Assembly: GCA_038253555.1 (NCBI GenBank)
Contig: JBBSGZ010000114.1
Location: 1 to 12,138 of the forward strand
DNA: 12,138 nt
Direction: 5' to 3'
DNA from: JALYUA01 sp038253555
GTDB taxonomy: Bacteria; Acidobacteriota; Thermoanaerobaculia; UBA5066; Gp7-AA6
The position numbers and the translations under genes were made by a program. Of this stretch, positions 1 through 6,991 are shown piece after piece; within the stretch, counting starts at the first letter, position 1; every line of letters begins with the position of its first letter. The notes below the pieces were generated by a model, which was given only the letters and a program-made list of their open reading frames with translations, made no database searches and had not been told where the DNA came from.

Positions 1-156
1 CCACCGCAAGCGGTTGCGGCGGCGCGGGGCCGTCTGCGGCGTCGCCGCTCCTCCCCGATGCAGCGGCATCGCCTTCGTCGCGGCTCCTTGCATCCGGCCG
101 CGCGGCGCTCGCAACGCCGCCTCACACCCTTTTTCAGCAGCCTGCTAGAAAACCGA
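1..156. repeat. Repeat-like intergenic segment upstream of sdhA
   Basis: No reading frame here resembles the end of an sdhC cytochrome b anchor. The frames are Arg/Ala/Pro-rich and lack hydrophobic segments, and one closes at a TAG at 146-148. The segment holds a near-exact direct repeat (CGTCGCCGCTCCT at 40-52 and CGTCGCGGCTCCT at 76-88, 12 of 13 matching), a 6-bp hairpin (CGATGC/GCATCG at 56-71, loop AGCG) and an imperfect palindrome around AGCAGCCTGCT (136-146) after a T-run. This looks like an interspersed non-coding repeat, but copies elsewhere in the genome cannot be checked. No promoter could be picked out. Confidence 0.4.
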
Positions 157-1995
157 ATGGGAAACGAACGGATCATCGTCGTCGGGGGAGGGCTGGCCGG
201 CCTGATGACCGCGGTTCGCGCGGCGGAGCTCGGCGTGAGCGTGGACCTCTTCTCGATCGTCCCGGTCAAGCGCAGCCACTCCGTGTGCGCGCAGGGCGGA
301 ATCAATGGTGCGGTGAACACCAAGGGCGAAGGCGACTCGACCGCCATCCATTTCGACGACACCGTTTACGGGGGCGACTTCCTCGCCGACCAGCCTCCCG
401 TCAAGGCGATGTGCGAAGCGGCGCCCGGGATCATCAATCTCCTCGACCGGATGGGCGTGATGTTCAACCGGACGCCCGAGGGCCTCCTCGACTTTCGCCG
501 GTTCGGGGGGACGAAGTTTCACCGCACCGCTTTCGCCGGCGCGACGACAGGACAGCAGCTGCTCTACGCGCTCGATGAGCAGGTCCGCCGGTTCGAAGTC
601 GCCGGGCTCGTGCGCAAGTTCGAGGCCTGGGAGTTTCTGGGACTCGTGCGCGACGCGGACGGCAACTGCCGCGGGATCACGGCGCTCGACTGGTATTCGA
701 TGAAGATCGAGACCTTCGCGGGCGCCGCCGTGATGCTCGCGACCGGCGGTCCCGGGATCGTTTTCGGCCGCTCGACGAATTCGGTCATCAATACCGGCAC
801 CGCCGCGTCGGCGGCTTATCAGGACGGCGCGCGTTACGCCAACGGCGAGTTCATCCAGGTGCATCCCACCTCGATTCCGGGAACCGACAAGCTGCGGCTC
901 ATGTCGGAGTCGGCCCGCGGAGAGGGGGGCCGGGTCTGGGTGCCGCGGACTCAGGGCGACACGCGCGCGCCGAAAGCCATCCCCGAGGGGGAGCGCTGGT
1001 ATTTCCTGGAAGAAAAATACCCGGCCTACGGCAATCTCGTCCCCCGCGACATCGCCACGCGCGAGATTTTTCAGGTGTGTCTGCAGGGGTACGGCATCGG
1101 CGGGCGCCGCGAGGTCTATCTCGACTTAACGCACATCCCGCGCAAGGAGCTGGACACGAAGCTCGCCGGGATCCTCGAGATCTACGAGAAGTTCGTCGGC
1201 GACGATCCGCGGGAAACGCCCATGAAGGTGTTTCCCGGGATGCACTACTCGATGGGCGGGCTGTGGGTGCAGTTCGCGAAGAACGAGACGACCGGCGGCC
1301 TGGACGAGGCCTCGCCGAAGAATCAAGCGACCAACGTCCCGGGGCTGTACGCCTCCGGAGAGGTGGATTTTTCCATTCACGGCGCGAACCGTCTGGGCGC
1401 CAACTCTCTCGTGTCCTGCCTCTATGCCGGCAAGATCGGAGGCCCGGCGATGGTTCGGTACGGCCGCGAGACTTCGTCGAAGCTTCCCGCTGCCGAGGGC
1501 GCGTTTCTCGAGGCGAAGAAGCGGTGGGACGCCGAATTCAAGAGGCTCGCCAACGCCTCGGGGTTGGAAAATCCGCACGTGCTGGCGGAAGAGATGGGCG
1601 ACTGGATGACGGACAACGTTACGGTCGTGCGGGAAAATCGCAAGCTCCAGGAAACCGAGACGAAGCTCCAGGAGCTCGAAGAGCGCTGGAAAAGCGTCGG
1701 CCTCACGGACCGGTCCGGCTTCGCGAATCGCGAGATCTCGTTCATCAACCAGCTCCGCAACATGCTGGTGATCGCGCGCGTGATGACCCGCGGCGCCCTG
1801 ATGCGCGACGAGTCGCGCGGCGCGCATTTCAAGGTGAAGGATCTCGCGAAGGGTGTGACGGAAGAAAACGCGCTGCCTCGCGACGACGCAAACTTCCTGA
1901 AGACCACGATCGCGGAGCACTCGGTCGACGGGCCGAAAATCACCTATGCGCCCGTGGACACGTCGCTGATCAAGCCGCGGGCGAGGAAGTATTGA
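157..1995 (+). CDS. sdhA: Succinate dehydrogenase/fumarate reductase flavoprotein subunit, class B type
   Basis: This is the catalytic FAD subunit of complex II, oxidising succinate to fumarate on the cytoplasmic face of the membrane; it works with SdhB and a cytochrome b anchor not in this window. The N-terminal GGGLAG dinucleotide-binding motif is at about residues 10-15. The RSHSVCAQGG motif carries the His (H41) expected to bind FAD covalently. Active-site candidates by family alignment are H236 (HPTS), R297 (VPRDIATR), H363 (HYSMGG) and R412 (GANRLGANS). The protein is 612 aa, against about 590 for Bacillus SdhA, and shares long motifs with it. The start at 157 is chosen because the family begins just before the IIVVGGG strand; the frame stays open to an ATG at 58, but those 33 extra residues are low-complexity repeat. 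No good ribosome site precedes 157. The stop overlaps the next ATG as TGATG. Confidence 0.96.
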   Translation: MGNERIIVVGGGLAGLMTAVRAAELGVSVDLFSIVPVKRSHSVCAQGGINGAVNTKGEGDSTAIHFDDTVYGGDFLADQPPVKAMCEAAPGIINLLDRMGVMFNRTPEGLLDFRRFGGTKFHRTAFAGATTGQQLLYALDEQVRRFEVAGLVRKFEAWEFLGLVRDADGNCRGITALDWYSMKIETFAGAAVMLATGGPGIVFGRSTNSVINTGTAASAAYQDGARYANGEFIQVHPTSIPGTDKLRLMSESARGEGGRVWVPRTQGDTRAPKAIPEGERWYFLEEKYPAYGNLVPRDIATREIFQVCLQGYGIGGRREVYLDLTHIPRKELDTKLAGILEIYEKFVGDDPRETPMKVFPGMHYSMGGLWVQFAKNETTGGLDEASPKNQATNVPGLYASGEVDFSIHGANRLGANSLVSCLYAGKIGGPAMVRYGRETSSKLPAAEGAFLEAKKRWDAEFKRLANASGLENPHVLAEEMGDWMTDNVTVVRENRKLQETETKLQELEERWKSVGLTDRSGFANREISFINQLRNMLVIARVMTRGALMRDESRGAHFKVKDLAKGVTEENALPRDDANFLKTTIAEHSVDGPKITYAPVDTSLIKPRARKY

Positions 1996-2447
1996 TGGGG
2001 GAGGGCGCTCTGCGGGAGGCGGGAGGCGCTGGGCGACCCGAACGGGTCCGCGACTTCCAGGACCTCGACGTTTGGAAGAAAGGCCGCGTGATCGCGGGAT
2101 CGTTTTACAAGGTCACTGGTACTTTCCCGCCTCAGGAGATGTTTGGGCTCTCAAGCCAGGTGCGCCGATCTGCAGTGTCGATAACCTCGAATATCGCGGA
2201 GGGGTTCAACCCTCGGGGGAGCCGCGAGTTCCAGCGGTTCGTCCCGGTTGCCCTCGGATCCTGCGCTGAGCTTCGCTCACTGCTCCGGATCGCAGCGGAT
2301 CAGCAGTTTGTCGCATCGACTGAAGTGAGCCGGATTCAAACCGATTTAAACTCAGAGGAGAGAATGCTCGGCGCGCTTCAACGTTCTCTTCTTCGCCGTT
2401 CGCCGCCTGGCGCCCAACGCCCAACCCCTCGCGCCCGGAGATCATGA
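1995..2447 (+). CDS. Four-helix-bundle protein of the 23S rRNA intervening-sequence (IVS) family, inserted between sdhA and sdhB
   Basis: The 150-aa product matches the small four-helix-bundle family first seen as ORFs in 23S rRNA intervening sequences. Visible family features are F-x-DLDVW (about 21-27), a Tyr before the first loop (Y38), FPPQEMFGLSSQVRR (about 44-58), the signature SxxSNIAEG (about 62-70), SREFQRF (76-82) and GSxAELRSLL (88-97). The biochemical role of the family is not established. The ATG overlaps the sdhA stop (TGATG) and the stop overlaps the sdhB start (ATGATG), so it is placed for coupled translation inside the sdh operon. Residues 3-14 and about 134-144 are encoded by 7-bp repeats rather than family sequence, so the conserved core is roughly residues 20-130. 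The interior appears less GC-rich than its neighbours, which suggests acquisition. The family call is secure; the exact ends and any role in succinate dehydrogenase are not. Confidence 0.85.
   Translation: MGEGALREAGGAGRPERVRDFQDLDVWKKGRVIAGSFYKVTGTFPPQEMFGLSSQVRRSAVSITSNIAEGFNPRGSREFQRFVPVALGSCAELRSLLRIAADQQFVASTEVSRIQTDLNSEERMLGALQRSLLRRSPPGAQRPTPRARRS
2001..2035 (+). repeat. Heptameric repeat array, 5' side of the IVS-type gene
   Basis: Five in-phase 7-mers all end in GCG: GAGGGCG (2001-2007), CTCTGCG (degenerate), GGAGGCG, GGAGGCG and CTGGGCG (2029-2035). They lie six bases after the ATG of the four-helix-bundle gene and encode its first residues. Because 7 is not a multiple of 3, gain or loss of a unit would shift that reading frame. 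Confidence 0.7.
2394..2424 (-). repeat. Heptameric repeat array, 3' side of the IVS-type gene, inverted
   Basis: Read on the minus strand, the units are TTGGGCG (2424-2418), TTGGGCG (2417-2411) and CCAGGCG (2410-2404). After a three-base GCG slip comes AACGGCG (2400-2394). The core resembles that of the 5' array but in opposite orientation, so the two arrays bracket the family-conserved part of the four-helix-bundle gene as imperfect inverted repeats. Confidence 0.65.
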
Positions 2448-3193
2448 TGCCCGCTACGATCACATTGTCTATCAAACGCCAGGACACGCCCACGTCCTCC
2501 CCCTACTGGGAGGAATACGAAATCCCCTACCAACCGCGGCAGAACGTCGTTTCTGTCCTCATGGAAGTCGCCAAAGACCCGAAGACCCGCGCCGGGAAGC
2601 CCACGTCTCCCGTCGTGTACGACCGCGCGTGTCTCGAGGAGGTCTGCGGGTCCTGCGCGATGCGAATCAACGGGGTGTCCCGGATGGCGTGCACCGCGCT
2701 GATCGACTCGCTCGAGCAGCCCATCCGCCTGGAGCCCATGGCGAAGTTTCCGGTGCAGCGAGACCTGTCGGTGGACCGCGGAGTGATGTTCGAGTCGTTG
2801 AAGCGCATCAAGGGATGGATTCCGATCGATGGAACCTACGATCTCGGGCCCGGGCCCCGAATGCCGGAGCCGGAACGCCAGCAGGCGTACGAGTACTCGA
2901 AGTGCATCACCTGCGGGAATTGTCTCGACGTCTGTCCGCAGGTCAACGGACGGTCGAACTTCATGGGCGCCGCTCCGATCGCGCAGGCCCGCCTTTTCAA
3001 CTCCCATCCCACGGGAGCGATGAACGCCGCCGAGCGGCTCGAGGCCTTGATGGCGGAAGGAGGCATCGACGACTGCGGCAACGCACAGAACTGCGTCCGC
3101 GCGTGCCCGAAGTCGATCCCCTTAACCACCGCCATCGCGGAGATGTACGCGGCCACGACCCGGCACGGAATCAGGAAGCTCTTCGGGACTTAG
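2447..3193 (+). CDS. sdhB: Succinate dehydrogenase/fumarate reductase iron-sulfur subunit
   Basis: This subunit carries electrons from the flavin of SdhA to quinone through three iron-sulfur clusters. All eleven ligand cysteines are present. The plant-type [2Fe-2S] motif has C62, C67, C70 and C82. The ferredoxin-like part has CITCGNCLDVCP (C153, C156, C159, C163) and CGNAQNCVRACP (C210, C216, C220), which together supply the [4Fe-4S] and [3Fe-4S] sites. Its 248 aa and motif spacing are typical of class B enzymes, and FMGAAPIAQARLFN is a recognisable family stretch. Two adjacent ATGs are possible, at 2444 and 2447. The upstream GGAG (2437-2440) leaves 3 nt to the first and 6 nt to the second, so 2447 is preferred. 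The start overlaps the stop of the IVS-type gene, so SdhB synthesis may depend on ribosomes finishing that inserted frame. Confidence 0.95.
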   Translation: MPATITLSIKRQDTPTSSPYWEEYEIPYQPRQNVVSVLMEVAKDPKTRAGKPTSPVVYDRACLEEVCGSCAMRINGVSRMACTALIDSLEQPIRLEPMAKFPVQRDLSVDRGVMFESLKRIKGWIPIDGTYDLGPGPRMPEPERQQAYEYSKCITCGNCLDVCPQVNGRSNFMGAAPIAQARLFNSHPTGAMNAAERLEALMAEGGIDDCGNAQNCVRACPKSIPLTTAIAEMYAATTRHGIRKLFGT

Positions 3194-3243
3194 AGTTTTT
3201 CAGCGGCCGGTTCGGACCTGAGACCTGATACTTTCCCTCCCCC

Positions 3244-4397
<1,154 letters not shown>

Positions 4398-4401
<4 letters not shown>

Positions 4402-5282
4402 TCTGGGTGGGGAAGGAAACGAGGCTTCTCGTCCAGGGTCTGACCGGCCGGGAAGGAAGCTTTCACGCGCTCGCCTGCCGCGACTACGGCACCGCGGTCG
4501 TCGCCGGGGTCACGCCGGGCAAGGGCGGCACCGTCCACGAGGGGATTCCGGTCTTCGACACCGTTGCCGGCGCGGTCGCGCAGACCGGCGCGAACGCCTC
4601 GATGATCTTCGTCCCGCCGCCGTTCGCGGCCGACGCGGTGGTCGAGGCCGCCGACACGGGCGTCGAGGTGATCGCCTGCATCACGGAGGGAATCCCGACC
4701 AACGACATGGTGCGGGTCAAGGCCGCTCTGGCACGCCGGTCGGCGGAAGGCGTCTCCGTCCGCCTGATCGGACCCAACTGTCCGGGCATCATCACTCCCG
4801 GCGAATGCAAGATCGGGATCATGCCGGGCCGGATACACAGGCCCGGGGCGGTCGGGGTGATCTCGCGCTCGGGCACCCTGACGTACGAAGCGGTCGATCA
4901 GCTGACGCATCTCGGTCTCGGTCAGTCGACCGTGATCGGAATCGGGGGAGATCCGGTGAACGGCACCAGCTTCATCGACTGCCTGGCGGCCTTCTCCGAG
5001 GACCCCGGCACGGAGGCGGTGATCCTGATCGGAGAGATCGGCGGCTCTGCGGAAGAGGAAGCGGCCTGCTGGATCGCGGGCAATTTCCGCAAACCCGTGG
5101 TCGCGTTCATCGCGGGGCAGACCGCTCCGCCGGGGAGAAGGATGGGCCACGCCGGAGCGATCATCGCGGGGGGCAGGGGAACCGCTGCAGACAAGGTGAA
5201 AGCGCTCGAGGCGGCGGGAGTCTCCGTGGTGAGGTCTCCCGCGGACCTGGGCAGCCGCATGAAGGAACGGCTCGGTCGATGA
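4398..5282 (+). CDS. sucD: Succinyl-CoA synthetase alpha subunit
   Basis: The alpha subunit binds CoA in an N-terminal Rossmann-like domain and carries the histidine that is transiently phosphorylated during catalysis. In this 294-aa protein the CoA-binding domain opens with TRLLVQGLTGREGSFHA (about 8-24), and the family stretch VTPGKGGTVHEGIPVFDTV follows. IGPNCPGIITPGECKIGIMPG is also typical. The active-site His is H251 in GRRMGHAGAI, matching the phosphohistidine of the E. coli enzyme. The start overlaps the sucC stop (ATGA, 4398-4401), which supports equal production of the two subunits. Its own stop overlaps the start of the PH-like gene in the same way. The length matches the family and nothing appears missing. 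Confidence 0.96.
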
Positions 5283-5701
5283 CGGGCGCCGGCCTCTATG
5301 AGGAAACGCAGGGCTTCGGCCCGTGGCTCTACGCGGTTGGCGCGCTGCTCGTTTTGATCGCCCTGTCGCTGGCGACTCTGCAGATGAGAACCAGTATCGC
5401 TCGCGATGCGATCACCGTCCGATTCGGCTTCTTGAAGACCACGCGCATCCCGGTCGCGGAGATCGCCCGCGCGGAAGCCGTCGCATACCGCCCCATCCGT
5501 GATTACGGCGGCTGGGGAATCCGCGGGTTTGGCCGGCGCCGCGCGTTGAACGTCCGGGGGAATCGCGGAGTTCTCGTCGTCCGTACGAACGGCGCCACGG
5601 TTCTGATCGGCTCCCAGCGCCCTCGTGAGCTTCTGGCCGCGCTCGCGGGCGTGGGGGTCAAAACAGAGGACAAGCTTCCGGCCGACCTCCGGGAGTTCTG
5701 A
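5279..5701 (+). CDS. Small membrane-anchored protein with a PH-like C-terminal domain, function unknown
   Basis: The 140-aa product has one clear hydrophobic segment (about residues 16-34) after a short N-terminus. A soluble domain follows that begins SIARDAITVRFGFLKTTRIP and contains VAEIARAEAV, the motif RPIRDYGGWGIRG, and a final strand-helix (TNGATVLIGSQRPRELLAAL). That order of short beta strands, an Ile-Pro turn and a closing helix resembles bacterial PH-domain-like membrane proteins, and RDYGGWGI is a recurrent element in uncharacterised proteins of that kind. The fold is inferred by eye. The ATG overlaps the sucD stop (ATGA), so translation is coupled to succinyl-CoA synthetase, and ndk follows 49 bp later. 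Position suggests a link to this metabolic unit, but no catalytic residue is visible and hitch-hiking in the operon is equally possible. Confidence 0.75.
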   Translation: MTGAGLYEETQGFGPWLYAVGALLVLIALSLATLQMRTSIARDAITVRFGFLKTTRIPVAEIARAEAVAYRPIRDYGGWGIRGFGRRRALNVRGNRGVLVVRTNGATVLIGSQRPRELLAALAGVGVKTEDKLPADLREF

Positions 5702-5740
5702 AGCCGCATCGAACGAGGTCGCCGCGCCCGGCGACAGAAA

Positions 5741-5744
5741 AGGA
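5741..5744 (+). promoter_or_regulatory. Ribosome binding site for ndk
   Basis: AGGA within AAAAGGAT lies 6 nt upstream of TTG at 5751. It decides a TTG start, since no ATG or GTG sits near the family's N-terminus and the frame otherwise runs back into the preceding gene. Confidence 0.65.
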
Positions 5745-5750
5745 TCACGC

Positions 5751-6167
5751 TTGAACCAGAGAACACTGACCATCCTGAAGCCCGATTCCGTCGCCGCGGG
5801 CAAAGCGGGAGCCATCCTCGCGCATCTCGAGGGTGAGGGGTTCCGGCTGGCGGGATTGAAGAGGATCCGCCTCGGTCCGGAACAGGCCCGAGCCTTCTAC
5901 GCCGTTCACCGGGAGCGTCCGTTCTTCGAGGGGCTCGTCAAATTCATGACGGAGGGACCTGTGGTTGTCGCCGCTCTCGAGCGGGCCGACGCGGTCCCGC
6001 ACCTCCGGGCCACGATGGGCGCGACCGATTCGAAGAAGGCGGAGGCCGGCACCGTCCGAAACCTCTACGGCACCGATATCGAACGCAACGCGATCCACGG
6101 GAGCGATTCCCCCGCGAACGCGGAAAACGAGATCGCCTTCTTTTTTGCGGGAGCCGAGCTGATTTAG
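5751..6167 (+). CDS. ndk: Nucleoside diphosphate kinase
   Basis: Ndk transfers the gamma phosphate between nucleoside triphosphates and diphosphates through a phosphohistidine. The 138-aa product starts at TTG (5751), supported by the AGGA six bases upstream and by the family N-terminus NQRTLTILKPDSV. Visible elements are the substrate Lys K10 (LKPD), the motif RPFFEGLVKFMTEGPVV, ATMGATDSKKAEAGTVR, and the active-site His H116 in NAIHGSDS, followed by ENEIAFFF. The length is close to that of E. coli Ndk, where the active His is 117. The gene follows sucCD, as in several other phyla. Association of Ndk with succinyl-CoA synthetase is known from Pseudomonas, which gives a plausible reason for the linkage: the NTP formed by SucCD can be redistributed directly. 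It ends against a heptamer array and converges on trmJ. Confidence 0.96.
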   Translation: MNQRTLTILKPDSVAAGKAGAILAHLEGEGFRLAGLKRIRLGPEQARAFYAVHRERPFFEGLVKFMTEGPVVVAALERADAVPHLRATMGATDSKKAEAGTVRNLYGTDIERNAIHGSDSPANAENEIAFFFAGAELI

Positions 6168-6183
6168 CCTTCGGGGGCGAAGG
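6168..6183. other. Short hairpin right after the ndk stop
   Basis: CCTTCG (6168-6173) pairs perfectly with CGAAGG (6178-6183) around a GGGG loop. It begins on the first base after the ndk stop codon. There is no T-tract on either side, so it is not a standard intrinsic terminator. It overlaps the first unit of the heptamer array. Confidence 0.4.
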
Positions 6184-6214
6184 GCGAAGGGCGAAGGGCG
6201 AAGGGCGAAGGGCC
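6173..6214 (+). repeat. Heptameric AAGGGCG tandem array between ndk and trmJ
   Basis: Six in-phase 7-mers are present: GGGGGCG (6173-6179), four exact AAGGGCG copies (6180-6207) and a terminal AAGGGCC (6208-6214). The array fills almost the whole 49-bp gap between the convergent ndk and trmJ stop codons. Its core (GGGCG with a variable first pair) resembles the repeats flanking the IVS-type gene at 2001-2035 and 2394-2424, but here there is no such gene beside it. Confidence 0.85.
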
Positions 6215-6216
6215 TG

Positions 6217-6951
6217 TTATCCGTTTCCCTCCGCGCGCCGCAAAGACACCATCACCCGGTTCGCCACGCCGCGGAGGATCGCCGCCTCGCGCGTCGTGAG
6301 AGGGCGTCCCGCCACGATTCTCCGCCAGGCGCGAAGCGACCGGTCGCGGTGGCCGGTATCGTAGAAGCCGGTCGCTTCGAGGGCCCGATCCCAGTGGTCG
6401 AGGGCCCCCTCCACTTCTCGCGCCGTGGCCCATCCCTCCGCCTCGGGGTCCGGTGAAATTGATCCGGCCTCCGCCATCCGCGCGACGGCGAGGACCGCGG
6501 CAACGGCATGCGACACGTTCAAGGTCGGAAATTCGGGTTGCGAGGGGAGCCGGAGACAAGCCGAAGCGCGCGACCGCTCCTCTTCGGTCAGGCCGCTGCG
6601 CTCCGGCCCGAAGACGAAGACGACGCGCGCCGCGGGGCCTAGCTCGCCTAAAAAACCAGGGAGATCGGCCAGCTCGAGGGCGCGTTGCTCCTCCCTCCCG
6701 CGCAGGGAAGATGTCGCGATGACCGCGTCGAAATCCGCGACGGCTTTCAGCACGTCCGACACCCGATCGATCGACGCCAGAACGTCGTCCGCCCCCGAAG
6801 CGAGCCGCACCGAATCCTCGTCCGGGATCGCCGCGGGCTCTACGACCGTGAGTCGGCGCACTCCGAAATTTTTGCATGCGCGCGCGGCCGAGCCGAGGTT
6901 CCCGGGCGTGTGCGTCCGCACGAGAACGACGGAGATTTCGCGATGAGCCAT
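6217..6951 (-). CDS. trmJ: SpoU-family (SPOUT) RNA 2'-O-methyltransferase, TrmJ-like
   Basis: The 244-aa product is a SAM-dependent RNA ribose methyltransferase of the TrmH/TrmJ group, which in characterised members modifies position 32 of the tRNA anticodon loop. The three SPOUT motifs are in order: PGNLGSAARACKNFG (16-30, with N18 and R24), VVFVFGPERSGLTEEE (110-125) and LPSQPEFPTLNVSHAVAAV (135-153), which together form the trefoil-knot SAM site. The C-terminal region (about 180-244) is helical and includes RAWRRIVAGRPLTTREAAILRG, as in TrmJ proteins. The ATG at 6951 puts the first strand (ISVVLVRT) at the usual distance from the N-terminus. A longer start at 7002 exists but would overlap the divergent gene, and neither has a good ribosome site. 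Position-32 specificity is inferred from the family. Confidence 0.88.
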   Translation of the reverse strand: MAHREISVVLVRTHTPGNLGSAARACKNFGVRRLTVVEPAAIPDEDSVRLASGADDVLASIDRVSDVLKAVADFDAVIATSSLRGREEQRALELADLPGFLGELGPAARVVFVFGPERSGLTEEERSRASACLRLPSQPEFPTLNVSHAVAAVLAVARMAEAGSISPDPEAEGWATAREVEGALDHWDRALEATGFYDTGHRDRSLRAWRRIVAGRPLTTREAAILRGVANRVMVSLRRAEGNG

Positions 6952-6991
6952 TTCGGAATTATCCGGCAGGAAGTATCCTTCCGACAAAGAG
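6952..6991. promoter_or_regulatory. 40-bp divergent intergenic region with a short palindrome
   Basis: This gap separates the starts of trmJ (minus) and the VWA gene (plus). It contains GGAAG-TATC-CTTCC (6969-6982), a perfect 5-bp inverted repeat ending 9 bp before the VWA start. The space is too short for two separate sigma70 promoters, so any promoters overlap each other or the coding regions. No -35/-10 pair could be assigned with confidence. Confidence 0.35.

Noticed and set aside
58..156. N-terminal extension of SdhA from the ATG at 58
   Set aside because: The extra residues are Arg/Ser-rich repeat translation, and the flavoprotein family begins just before the GGGLAG motif, which fits the start at 157.
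6173..6214. CRISPR-like array
   Set aside because: The units are 7 bp and directly adjacent with no spacers, so this is a tandem heptamer repeat, not a CRISPR.
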